This document shows, piece after piece, positions 1 through 11,000 of a DNA stretch of 51,912 nt. The stretch is from Mesotaenium endlicherianum. Its lineage: Eukaryota > Streptophyta > Zygnematophyceae > Zygnematales > Mesotaeniaceae. The DNA lies in contig WELA01011564.1 of assembly GCA_009602735.1 (NCBI GenBank), forward strand, positions 1 through 51,912. Direction: 5' to 3'. Numbering within the stretch: the first letter of the stretch is position 1; every line of letters begins with the position of its first letter. The notes under the pieces are model-generated. The model was not told the origin of the DNA. It saw only the letters and a program-made list of their open reading frames with translations, and did not search any database. The translations under genes and the position numbers were made by a program.

Positions 1-177
1 CAGGACACAAACACGCAAGCATGAGGGAGAAAGTTCACAATCAGCAGAACAACAAATGTGCAATGGGTGCACAAAAATAGCAGCCGAGCTAGAAAAGGAA
101 GGAAGCATGAATGAACAACACAGGCACAGCAAGTTGCAGATAGAGCTGGTGCAAATGTGGACTAAAATCTCAAAATT
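1..177. other. Left edge, no gene seen
   Basis: AC-rich sequence before the minisatellite. I see no exon, RNA gene or transposon motif. If the minus-strand LRR-peptidase gene continues, this is probably intron. Confidence 0.4.
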
Positions 178-3100
178 GTAAGCAAGGGGATACCAACCAG
201 CCCCGTGAAAACCGAGCAAGGGGTTGACAGCCCACCCCCACTAAAACCCTGAAACAGCAAGCAAGGGGCTACCTGCCAGCCTCGACAGAAGCAAGCAAAG
301 GGGCACAAGAGCAGCCAGCCCCAATAAAAACCCTGACTTAACGAGCAAGAGGCTGGCAGCCCACCCCGACTCAAACACATTGCAAGCGAGGGGCTGGCAG
401 CCAACCTCGACAAAAGCAAGCAAGGGGCACAACAATAGCCAGCCCCGACTAAAACCCTAAACCAACAAGAGGCGCTGGCAACCAGCCCCAACACAAGCCA
501 GCAAGGGGCTGACAGCTAGCACCCCAAAAAGCAAGCAAGGGGCTGGCAGCCAGCCCCGACACAAGGAAGCAAGGGGCTGGTTGCCAGCCCCGACAAAAGC
601 ACGCAAGGGGCTGGCAGCCAGCCCCCCTAAGATCAAGCAAGGGGCTGGTTGCCAGCCCCAACACAAGCAATGAAGGGGCTGGTTGCCAGCGCGACACAAT
701 GAAGCAAGGGGCTGGCTGCCAGCCCCGACACAGGCAAGCAAGGGGCTGGTTGCCAGCCCCGACAAAAGTACGCAAGGGGCTGGCAGCCAGCCCCCCTAAG
801 ATCAAGCAAGGGGCTGGTTGCCAGCCCCAACACAAGCAATGAAGGGGCTGGTTGCCAGCCCCGACACAGGCAAGCAAGGGGCTGGCTGCCAGCCCCGACA
901 CAGGCAAGCAAGGGGCTGGTTGCCAGCCCCGACAAAAGCACGCAAGGGGCTGGCAGCCAGCCCCCCTAAAAGCAAGCAAGGGGCTGGTTGCCAGCCCCGA
1001 CACAGGGAAGCAAGGGGCTGGTTGCCAGCCCCGACAAAAGTACACAAGGGGCTGGCAGCCAGCCCCCCTAAGAGCAAGCAAGGGGCTGGTTGCCAGCCCC
1101 CCAAAAAGCATGCAAGGGGCTGGCAGCCAGTCCCGACACAAGCAATGAAGGGGCTAGTTGGCAGCCCCAACACAATGAAGCAAGGGGCTGGCAGCCAGCC
1201 CCGACACAGGCAAGCAAGGGGCTGGTTGCCAGCCCCGACAAAAGCACGCAAGGGGCTGGCAGCCAGCCCCCCTAAGAGCAAGCGAGGGGCTGGTTGCCAG
1301 CCCCCCAAAAGCAAGCAAGGGGCTGGCAGCCAGCCCCAACCCAAGCAATGAAGGGGCTGGTTGCCGGCCCCGATACAATGAAGCAAGGGGCTGGCAGCCA
1401 GCCCAACACAAGCAAGCAAGGGGCTGGCAGCCAGCCCCGACACAGGCAAACAGAGGGCTGGTTGCGAGCCCCGACACAAGCAAGCAAGGGGCTGGTTGCG
1501 AGCCCCCCAAAAAGCAAGCAAGGGGCTGGTTGCCAGCCCCGACAAAAGCACGCAAGGGGCTGGCAGCCAGCCCCCCTAAGAGCAAGCGAGGGGCTGGTTG
1601 CCAGCCCCCCAAAAGCAAGCAAGGGGCTGGCAGCCAGCCCCAACCCAAGCAATGAAGGGGCTGGTTGCCGGCCCCGATACAATGAAGCAAGGGGCTGGCA
1701 GCCAGCCCAACACAAGCAAGCAAGGGGCTGGCAACCAACCCCGACACAGGCAAACAGAGGGCTGGTTGCGAGCCCCGACACAAGCAAGCAAGGGGCTGGC
1801 AACCAGCCCCGACACAAACAAGCAAGGGGCTGGCAGCGAGCCCCGACACAGGGAAGCAAGGGGCTAGTTGCCAGCCCCGACAAAAGTACACAAGGGGCTG
1901 GCAGCCAGCCCCATTAAGAGCAAGCAAGGGGCTGGTTGCCAGCCCCCCAAAAAGCATGCAAGGGGCTGGCAGCCAGTCCCGACACAAGCAATGAAGGGGC
2001 TAGTTGCCAGCCCCAACACAATGAAGCAAGGGGCTAGCAGCCAGCCCCGACACAGGCAAGCAAGGGGCTGGCTGCCAGCCCCGACACAAGCAAGCAAGGG
2101 GCTGGTTGCCAGCCCCGACAAAAGCACGCAAGGGGCTGGCAGCCAGCCCCCCTAAGATCAAGCAAGGGGCTGGTTGCCAGCCCCAACACAAGCAATGAAG
2201 GGGCTGGTTGCCAGCCCCAACACAATGAAGCAAGGGGCTGGCTGCCAGCCCCGACACAGGCAAGCAAGGGGCTGGTTGCCAGCCCCGACAAAAGCACGCA
2301 AGGGGCTGGCAGCCAGCCCCCCTAAGATCAAGCAAGGGGCTGGTTGCCAGCCCCAACACAAGCAAGGGGCTGGTTGCCAGCCCCAACACAAGCAATGAAG
2401 GGGCTGGTTGCCAGCCCCGACACAATGAAGCAAGGGGCTGGCTGCCAGCCCCGACACAGGCAAGCAAGGGGCTGGTTGCCAGCCCCGACAAAAGCACGCA
2501 AGGGGCTGGCAGCCAGCCCCCCTAAGATCAAGCAAGGGGCTGGTTGCCAGCCCCAACACAAGCAAGGGGCTGGTTGCCAGCCCCAACACAAGCAATGAAG
2601 GGGCTGGTTGCCAGCCCCGACACAATGAAGCAAGGGGCTGGCTGCCAGCCCCGACACAGGCAAGCAAGGGGCTGGTTGCCAGCCCCGACAAAAGCACGCA
2701 AGGGGCTGGCAGCCAGCCCCCCTAAGATCAAGCAAGGGGCTGGTCGCCAGCCCCCAAAAAAGCAAGCAAGGGGCTGGCAGCCAGTCCCGACACAAGCAAT
2801 GAAGGGGCTAGTTGGCAGCCCCAACACAATGAAGCAAGGGGCTAGCAGCCAGCCCCGACACAGGCAAGCAAGGGGCTGGCTGCCAGCCCCAACACAAAAA
2901 AGCAAGGGGCTGGTTGCCAGCCCCCCAAAAAGCAAACAAGGGGCTGGCAGCCAGCCCCGACACAAGCAAGCAAGGGGCTGGTTGCCAGCCCTGACAAAAG
3001 CACGCAAGGGGCTGGCTGCCAGCCCCCCTAAGAGCAAGCAAGGGGCTGGTTGCCAGCCCCCCAAAAGCAAGCAAGGGGCTGGTAGCTAACCCCAATACAA

Positions 3101-3494
3101 GCAATGAATGGGCTGGTTGCCGGCCCCGATACAATGAAGCAAGGGGCTCGCAGCCAGCCCCGACACAGGCAAACAAGGGGCTGGTTGCCAACCCCGACAC
3201 AAGCAAGCAAGGGGCTGGTTGCCAGCCCCGACACAAGCAAGGAAGGTGCTGGCAGCCAGCCCCGACACAGGCAAACGAGGGACTGGTTGCCGACCTCGAC
3301 ACAAGCAAGCAAGGGGCTGGTTGCCCGCCCCCCAAAAAGCAAGCAAGGGGTTGGCAGCCAGCCCCGACACAAGCAAGCAAGGGGCTGGTTGTCAGCCCCG
3401 ACAAAAGCACCGAGGGGCTGGCAGCCAGCCCCCCTAAGAGCAAGCAAGGGGCTGGCAGCCAGCCCCAACAATAGCAAGCAAGGGGCTGGTCGCA
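178..3494. repeat. 34-bp hairpin minisatellite array
   Basis: About 97 tandem units, most 34 bp long. Each unit has a near-constant palindrome, GGGGCTGG - 3 nt - CCAGCCCC, with loop TTG, CAG or CTG, followed by a spacer of about 15 nt. Spacers fall into a few classes (for example gacacaggcaagcaa, gacaaaagcacgcaa, ccctaagatcaagcaa). Higher-order copies are visible: a block recurs at 2321, 2521 and 2721 with a 200-bp period, and another recurs at 1271 and 1575 with a 304-bp period. The repeat leaves long open frames in several frames on both strands; these are by-products of the repeat, not genes. The array decays at both ends. It lies downstream of the last recognised peptidase exon of the minus-strand gene, so it is probably intronic or 3' flanking. 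Confidence 0.97.
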
Positions 3495-3520
3495 AAGAGA
3501 GCAAGAGGGGATGGACGCAC

Positions 3521-3631
3521 CTGAGAGATGTTGGTGGTGAGGCGCGTGAGCGTGAAGACGGCGCCACCTTGTAGTACAGAACGGGCTTGAATCACGCCGT
3601 CCACTCCAGCTTCGGCCCGTCCGCTGCTGGC
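3521..3631 (-). CDS. Candidate exon, unknown function
   Basis: An open segment of 111 nt, phase 0 to phase 0, with acceptor catccag and donor gtgcgt. Its phase would fit after the exon at 4946-5089. It encodes 37 residues including GVDGVIQARSVLQGGAVFTL. This is not the expected papain His region. It may be a diverged continuation of the gene, an exon of another gene, or chance. It directly abuts the minisatellite. Confidence 0.35.
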
Positions 3632-4945
3632 CTGGATGTGTTACAGCCTGAGGGGAGGGAGCAGACGACAACAAAAGGGCAGCTTAGATCAACCTGTGAA
3701 AAAAGCAAATGTAACCCGTGGAGGCAAGGAGCAGCTACCGCTTGCAGACGAGCTGTGCCTATGCCTATGCCCTCCAGCCCCCCCCCCCCCCCTAGCTTCA
3801 CATGTGCAAGGCAGCAAGGTCCTAAATGCGGAAGTAAGAAAACTTACGATGAATAGCAGGTGCGAAATGCAAAGAAAGGCGCTAGAAGTCTCTTAAGTAG
3901 GCTCCGCGAAATTGGCCAAAAGGATTGTAGCTTGTAAGATGGGCAGCAACTCAAGCAGATGCACGTTGGAGGCGAAAATTGAAATGGCAGGTGGCCAAAA
4001 TATTGGTGAAAAGGCTAGTGACCTTTTTTTAGTTCCCGCCGTTGCTCCACAAACCTGTCAAGATGCACTTGGTAGTTTGAATCCCGTCGATCGACGATGT
4101 ATGCAAAGTCACGAGTGAAACAGAGCGTGCGGTGGCGGACGTGAAGGTGTCAAAACGTTGCTAGGCGGCGCACACAAATAAAAAGTTAATCGTACGCTTA
4201 GTACGAGCGTACCGACGCAGTACGCTTATTTAAGCGTACGAAGGTTGGCCAATACGGCGTACGGCGTAACCCTGTCACCACTTCCATTTGTCTTGAAGCC
4301 GCAATGGTGTTCAATTTCTTCTTCCAAAGAATTGCTAAATGCCTTCGCTTTAAGGTGTGGTCATCGATTTTTGTATGTAAATTTCATTCTACATTTACCA
4401 TGCCTTCACTATTTATACATTTTAACCATTACTTTCACAAGCGGCTTAAAGTATCGAGAGAGAACCACAATGCAGTGAAGGAGAGTGGAAACAGAATAGA
4501 GCAGGGTGGATCCTCCAGGGTTGCCACCGCATTCCATGGACGAGGTCGCGAGGCTTGCTGCCCCGCCACGTGGCGAGACTGTGGTGCCAGAGAACCAGTA
4601 AAGGGATGCTCAACGGACTGCCACCTTGCTCGGGTTGGAATCCAACACAGGTAACGCCGTCAGCTCACGGATCGCAACATTGTTTCAACGCTGAGCGAAG
4701 GATGCTCACCTTCAAAATATGCAGCTAGTGAGCGAGATGGAACAAATAAGATGAGAAGGTGGTTGGGGAAGTGAGCAAAGGACAGCGGACGCGCATGCCT
4801 CCGACAAACGAAGGAGGAAAGCAAAACACCACAAGGATTTTGAGAAACGTTGCCGTGCACCAGATGCAGGACACTACGCGAGCGCGCCGCCCCCTGTCTG
4901 CTCTCAGGAAGACGGCGGAGCGAGAGGGGGGGAGCCTCTACCAAC
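3632..4945. other. Intron or non-coding, with a small palindrome
   Basis: No further peptidase exon is found on the minus strand. There is a poly-C tract near 3780. A 20-bp inverted repeat at 4220-4239 (stems GTACGCTT and AAGCGTAC, loop ATTT) sits among several copies of the motif CGTACG/GTACGC. Confidence 0.5.
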
Positions 4946-5089
4946 CTGGCCATTGTATTGGAGGAAGGAGTCCTGATTGGCCTTGATGTTGACCACCACA
5001 GGCTGGCGCTGCACGGCCAGCACGACGCCAAACCAACCGTAGAAGTCCACCTGCTCCCAGAAATTCACTTCGAACTGGCCCTGGCGCGC
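4946..5089 (-). CDS. Exon: C1A peptidase middle segment
   Basis: The exon is 144 nt (48 codons), phase 0 on both sides, acceptor gcggcag, donor gttggt. It encodes [19 protein letters not shown], matching the papain segment PVxVxIxA...FxxYxxG that precedes the catalytic His. The His (xHAVxxVGYG) and Asn (NSWG) blocks should come next. I searched the minus strand down to position 1 and did not find them. Confidence 0.85.
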
Positions 5090-8000
5090 CTGCCGCGATG
5101 GAGACCAGAAACCCACACATACGACAGTTGGATACCTTCAGCATGAGAGGAAAGATGGGATTTGCAAGACAGCCAGGCGGGGACATCCAGGGAGCTTTAT
5201 GAGCGGCAGCAGCAAAAGAAGACCTTGCTCTGCCATGGAGCAATGCCTTGGAGCAATGCCCAGCAGGTGATGCTCACATATCTCCCTGCTCCACGTTGCA
5301 TCTTCTAAGCAGCCACAAACGCATCTGGACATACACAGGCACCCAGGAAGACCAACTAGCCCCACACACATGCACGCCGATGGCGATCCCGCAAATGAGC
5401 ACTTTGGATCCACCGCGACATGCACATGCGCAACACTTTTGGTGCTCACACGCATAAATATTGGACACAACCAGCCCGACAACCAGCACTACTGCAATCC
5501 TGAATGTGGTCATAACTGGCACACATTTATCCGCAATAATGAAGACAAGGACATCAATCAAGGCAATAGCCAGCACCGCACAGGCAAGTCCATAGCAACA
5601 ACACTCTGGCTTTCAGAACAACGACAGCCAAGGGTGTGCCACCACCGCACGCACTCGCCACGGGCACCTATGCCGCAATCTCTCAGGAGCGCGAAAGTTT
5701 TTTCACAGGCATCATTAGCAAAGTGGCAAGAACTACCACTGCCCGCTGCCCACTGCCCACTGCCCCAGCCCCCACTCACAACAACCCTACAACAAGCTCA
5801 CAGTGTCAGCCACCAAACATTTCCAAATTAACAATAATAAAAAACGTGATTCTTTGGATGTACCTGATCCACATCACACCCAAACTTGCTCTTGGCGCCC
5901 TGGTAGGGGTACTCCCCCTCCGCGACGAGGCCGCCGTAGCTGGGGGTGTTTGCCGACACATACTCAAATGCGTCGCCGGGCCAGCCTCCAGCGCACGAGC
6001 TGTCGCCCCGCTGGCAGTCTACGATCTGCTGCTCGCTGGCCGTCACCTGGCTCGAGATGAGAATGGCGTTGGCGGCCTCGATGGCGCCCACCGCCGCAAA
6101 CGCCCAGCACGCGCCTGCGCAGCCAGTGTCCCGACAGAGAATTAGGCGCGCAAGAACTAGGATGGCAGTGTCCTAGATGAGGGATACTTGAGACACAACA
6201 TGATGGATCTCGAATAGAAGTTGGCCAGCATGTCCTTCTGTGCAGCCAATGGCAGTAATGGTTGCGACACGTGCAAGCGGGGAACCCCCGGCCCACAAAG
6301 AAGTTTGGTACAGTCATGAGAGCAGGCACACTGGGCACACTTGCAGCAGACGCTGTATGAAATGTCAAAGTCAGGCTTCGAGACACAATTGCAGCCACCA
6401 TTGCCTGGTGCAGTCAGTGCAGCGGCATGCGGGCACTTCAACGCACAATGTTGAACTTGTTATGCCGTCCTATGCCAGAGCCGAGAGCGCCGCAAAACAG
6501 CATGCAAAGACGTCACCAAAGGAGAAACCACAGATGAATAAACAACGATCACGCATGCATGGGCCTTACTGCAGCTGCCCTGGTCCTTCACGGCGGCCAG
6601 CACATTCTTCTGCCGCCAGTCCACAGAGGCCTTGAGGTCCCAGTTGGCGCTGCTGGCGTCTCCGAAAAACCCGTAGCTGGCGTGGCGGAAGTACTTGCTC
6701 AGGTACTTGGGGGGGCTCCCCAGGGCAGGCGGCACAAGCCCCCTTGTGCGATTGGCCCCGCCGCCAGGGGGTGGCGGAGCGGGGCTGCGCTTGGGGGGGG
6801 GGGGGCTCTTCTTCTTTGGAGGTGGAGGGCTCTTCTTCTTTGGCGGTGGAGGAACACCGCCTGAGGGACTTGGCATTGCGCGCACGCACGCGCACGCAGA
6901 AAAGAGCACCAGAGAGTAAGCAGGGGGATGCAAGCAACAATAGCACAGGTCGTACAAACAAAAGGTTGCGCAAGGGAAGGTCAATGACGCGCAAAATAAG
7001 CGCGCAAGCATTGGACGGCTGTGAGCCTTTTGAGCAGTGTGGCAGGAGTACACATCCCTGCCCATTTTGGGCAGCCTTCAACAGTTCCTCCTGTCAGGAC
7101 ACAGCTGCAAAGTACCTCCACCATTACACTTCTTTTCCGTTCCACAAGCGGCACTTGAGGCAGGCGTGCGCGCACACAAAGGGCACACCCCCAAAACATT
7201 GAGAGAAACACGCAAACACACGCGATTTGGGCTAGCAAATCTCTACCTGTGTTCTCTGACAGATATTGCGTACGTCCCCAGTCCATTTAAACATTAAACC
7301 TAAGAACTAGGATGGCACCTGCGACCCAAGCCTCGCGTACAGCCAGGCCTCCAAATTCATCATCAAAAAAACACCTTATAGCTGCAGAGTTGCCCCAGAC
7401 CTGCAGTCCCCGACCCTTATACACAGCACATTTGTGAAGTGTTTTGCACCATTGAAATCTGGAAGGAGCGAGTGGCAAAGTGGCACCTGAGGAGCGCGTA
7501 CAGCTGGCAACCCCCGCCACCTGTGCGCTCTTGTATTCTGGGTTGCAGGCGCACGTGGGCTGTGTGCCACTGAGGAAGCACTGCCCATGGCCCCCGCAGG
7601 GGCCCTGTGCTGACGTGGCGCCGCAAAAGGTAGCGCTTTTTTGGGGGCTTCTCTGGCCTTGGGCATATTTCCCGGAGAAGCAATTAGAGGAGGAGTTCTG
7701 GCGGGGACAGACAGAGCCTGTGAAATAGTTGCTCTTCCAAAATCCCGCCCGCAGACCAGCGATGAGAAGCACCACAGGCTTGCCAAGCTTAGAGGAATAT
7801 GCTGAGAAGTTTGGCACTTGAGGCGGGTGGCGGGCAGTGGAGGATCTTGGAGGAGCCTTGAGACACAGAGCCCTGCATGTAGTTTAGCGGGGAGAGAGAG
7901 GTGAAAGGGAAAGAGCTGACCCAGCAGTAGTTGAAAAGGACGAAAAATCTTCAGATGGACAGAAAGAGAGAACATTGACCAGCAAAAAGGCAGCCTGGAG

Positions 8001-11000
8001 AGGCATTGGATGTGTAGGGACTCACGGCTCTGCTGGGCATAAGAGTGAACCCCAGGGCGCAAAGTTGCAGCGCCACAAGCAGAGGGATAGGAGGTCAGGT
8101 GGGTGCTCAGACACTCACAGTTCATAGAGGACGAGAAGGGTGCTCACACAGCTGTGGATCCTTCCCGAGAGCTGGTTGTCATAGACATGCCTGTCCCCCT
8201 CCCAGCACCAAGAATAAAAGAGCAGCCAATAAGCGAGATGAGGCAGGCAGCGGATCCAGGCACCCGACAGCTCGTCAGCAAGCTGGCCAGCTGGCAGACA
8301 GGGGGAGCTAGACAGCTTGCTGGCTTTGCTCCAGGATCCGCACAGCTCTCATATGGAGAGCTCACACCTGTAACTTAGGACGTTGATAGCAAGCTTCTGA
8401 CAACAAGCACGTGAGCACTCTCAATGCACAACCCTTCGATGGAGAAGACAAGCCCGTGGGTTGGGCAGCCCGTCAGCTTGGGCCAAGGAGTCCCTCGCAT
8501 GTGTCGCGTGCTTGACAGTGTTATACACTGAAGCCAGGCGCCAGTATAATGCGCAACAGAGGGAGAGGTGTGCTCGACGACTGTCTTTGCATGTGCGCAG
8601 CAGAAGCTCTCTTGGCAAATTGCCGTGCAGAGGGCGAAATAAACTGGTTGAGGCAAGGGTTGGGGCATGCACGCATGTTTGACAAGTAAGGCAAGCCCTA
8701 CGCTGAGACCCGTCCAGAGATCCTGACATGCCTGTTTGCCTGTACGCATAACTTTTCTTTGGTTATATGTACCAAGCTCAACCCTGATGTTAATTTTCTC
8801 CATGGGAAAAGGCAGCAGGACAAAGAATAAATCAGCCCCGCCAGGGCCATATTTTTCATCGTGCAGGGGTTCACCCTAGCCCAACCTCAACTCCTGAACC
8901 TCCAAAGTCCCAAATTCTTGGCAAAAGTCACAGGTAACGTAGACTCTTTATGAGGCAAAGCTCCGCCGGGAGCGGCCCGCTCAACCTGTTGCCGCTCACA
9001 TGTCTGCACATACCCGCCTCCTCGCCCTCAGCCCAAATGTTTACTCTCTTGCACCAACCCTGGGTAGATATACGTTCTTGCAAGCCATAAGGCACTACAG
9101 ACCCCAAGGATGCATAAGAGAGAGGGAGATGAGAATGGAGAGCTAGTCCTGCTCGCAAACCAGGGCTGTCAATCAGGGCTTGGAAGTTGGGCCAGATCAT
9201 TGGGCGCAACATTCGTGTCCCCACGATATCTGCCTGAGTGAGCAACATAGAGGCTGTAAGACCAATTGTAAGGCAGCCCGACGTTGTGTGACCAGCACCC
9301 TGAGTGACCTCCACGTCACTGCGCTTGGCCTGGACCCTGCGTAAACTAGACCTGTCACACACTATTTGCGTGTACACATGTGATGGTGGCCAAGTAATGA
9401 CGCCGACAACGTATGACGTCAACTTCGTGTCGGTCCCTTTGTACGGTGACCTTTGTCTGCGGCTTGGAGCACGAGCAATGCGGGAGAGCACACAGTTCAA
9501 AAATAACCCGTGCGCCGTACATGACGAACTACCGTGGAATAGAAGAGGTAGCATGTCAGGTCGCCTGCATACAGGGCAAGGAGTAGAGACTTTGGTTGCC
9601 TCGGGAAATGCTCCACGGGTTGCATCTGTGCATCAGGGCCAGGGTGTTAGCGGTATTGCACTTGAAATCCACGCTGGTTGTGGCATTTTCACAAGCAGAT
9701 GGAAGGTGGCGTTGCAGCCTGCCGACAGCAATTTAGAAGCTTACAAGGCTGGCAGCGCAGCCAGGTCTTGGAAGCAGCCGGGGATGGGTCCGGAGAAGTG
9801 GTTCTCATACAGGTCCTTGCCAGCACACCAAAACAAGTCACAAAACCCAGGGATAGTTGTGAGACAAACGAAGAGTGCCCCACACACCAATGGGGGCTAA
9901 CCGTGCAACCGGAAGGCGTAATAATTACGGCAGCAGCGTGAGAGTAGAGCATCATGTGTTGGGCACACAACACAAGACTGGCGCGTTTCGAGTTTCAAGT
10001 TGGACGGCTTGGGCAAAAGCCTAGACTTGGGGTATCAGCTTGTGCATTCCTTTCCAAGCTCTAATATTTTCACTAGGAGTCAGACCCCGTCAGGAAGACT
10101 GGATAGGGCCTACCTGGGTCTGATGATGCGCCGCAGCTGGCCACTTGTACGCAACAAGCACGCAATCAAGGAGGTCCATGATTGCAGTATGCTCCGACGC
10201 AAGTATCCAGAGGTTATCAAGCTCCGAGGACACGAAGGCCCTCCAGTAAGGGAGACCCAGCTCGCGCCTGAGTTTCAGCCAAGGGTACTTCATTGAACAG
10301 CAGGCAAGCCGTGGACGAGGGAAACGAGGGGCCACTCATAGAGCACCCTCTAAGATTGCAGTTCAGCAAGTGGTCAGGTCAGGCGCTGTGCAGGCATCGG
10401 CAGAAATTTGAAGGCCGCTTCCCCTCGGCAAAGGCTTTCTGGATGCCCTGAGGCTGCCTGGCGAGCAGCGCCACCCGCCGGTGGGCACACAACTATGGCG
10501 TGCGCGGAACGTTACGATACAATGAGTACATGACAAGAGAATGGGTTCGTACAATCGTGCGACTCACTCACTGTTAGAAAGAAGTGGAATGGAGCCATAG
10601 CAGAACAAGGCCCAATGAGGCAGCAAAGACAAGGAAGAGTAGGACACGCAAATGTGCCACGTGTCATGCCAAGGCTTGCCCACTGGTTGACCGGCTCCGT
10701 TGACAGGCACAACGCCACCATCTCCAAGTGGCATGGGGTTTGAGCATTTCAGGGTTGACCTCCAAGCCATCCTGGCTCTCAGAGACTGGACCCAAGGTCT
10801 TAACGCTCACAAGCATGAGCTCCACAAGAGGCGCAAGGTCACCAACGTAGGGAGAAAGAAAGGGGGAATTTGAGGGTTTGGCTTTGGGGTTCCAAGGTCT
10901 GCCGGCGTCACAGACAGGGCCCGGGCCCTTGGGTCGTGACAGGCATATGCAGTTTTGCCAAGCACCACTATTCCACAAAGCGCAAGCTTTGAGAATTTCA

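Noticed and set aside
178..3494. Palindromic repeats with variable spacers, like a CRISPR array, and long open frames in several frames
   Set aside because: Spacers are only about 15 nt and fall into a few recurring classes. There are no cas genes and the DNA is eukaryotic. The open frames are a by-product of a 34-bp repeat with few stop triplets.
3587..3640. Plus-strand NHAVHSSFG near the missing peptidase His block
   Set aside because: Wrong strand for the gene and not followed by papain sequence; a chance match.
8255..8320. Possible LRR on the minus strand ([16 protein letters not shown])
   Set aside because: No GT donor at the expected end, and the acceptor is one base out of register. 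It may be a decayed exon.
9130..9240. Possible LRR ([20 protein letters not shown])
   Set aside because: The phase is shifted by one base relative to all true LRR exons, and the consensus Asn and LSG are missing.
10210..10280. Possible LRR ([12 protein letters not shown])
   Set aside because: There is no donor and the frame would break the phase agreement between 10811-10898 and 9745-9815.
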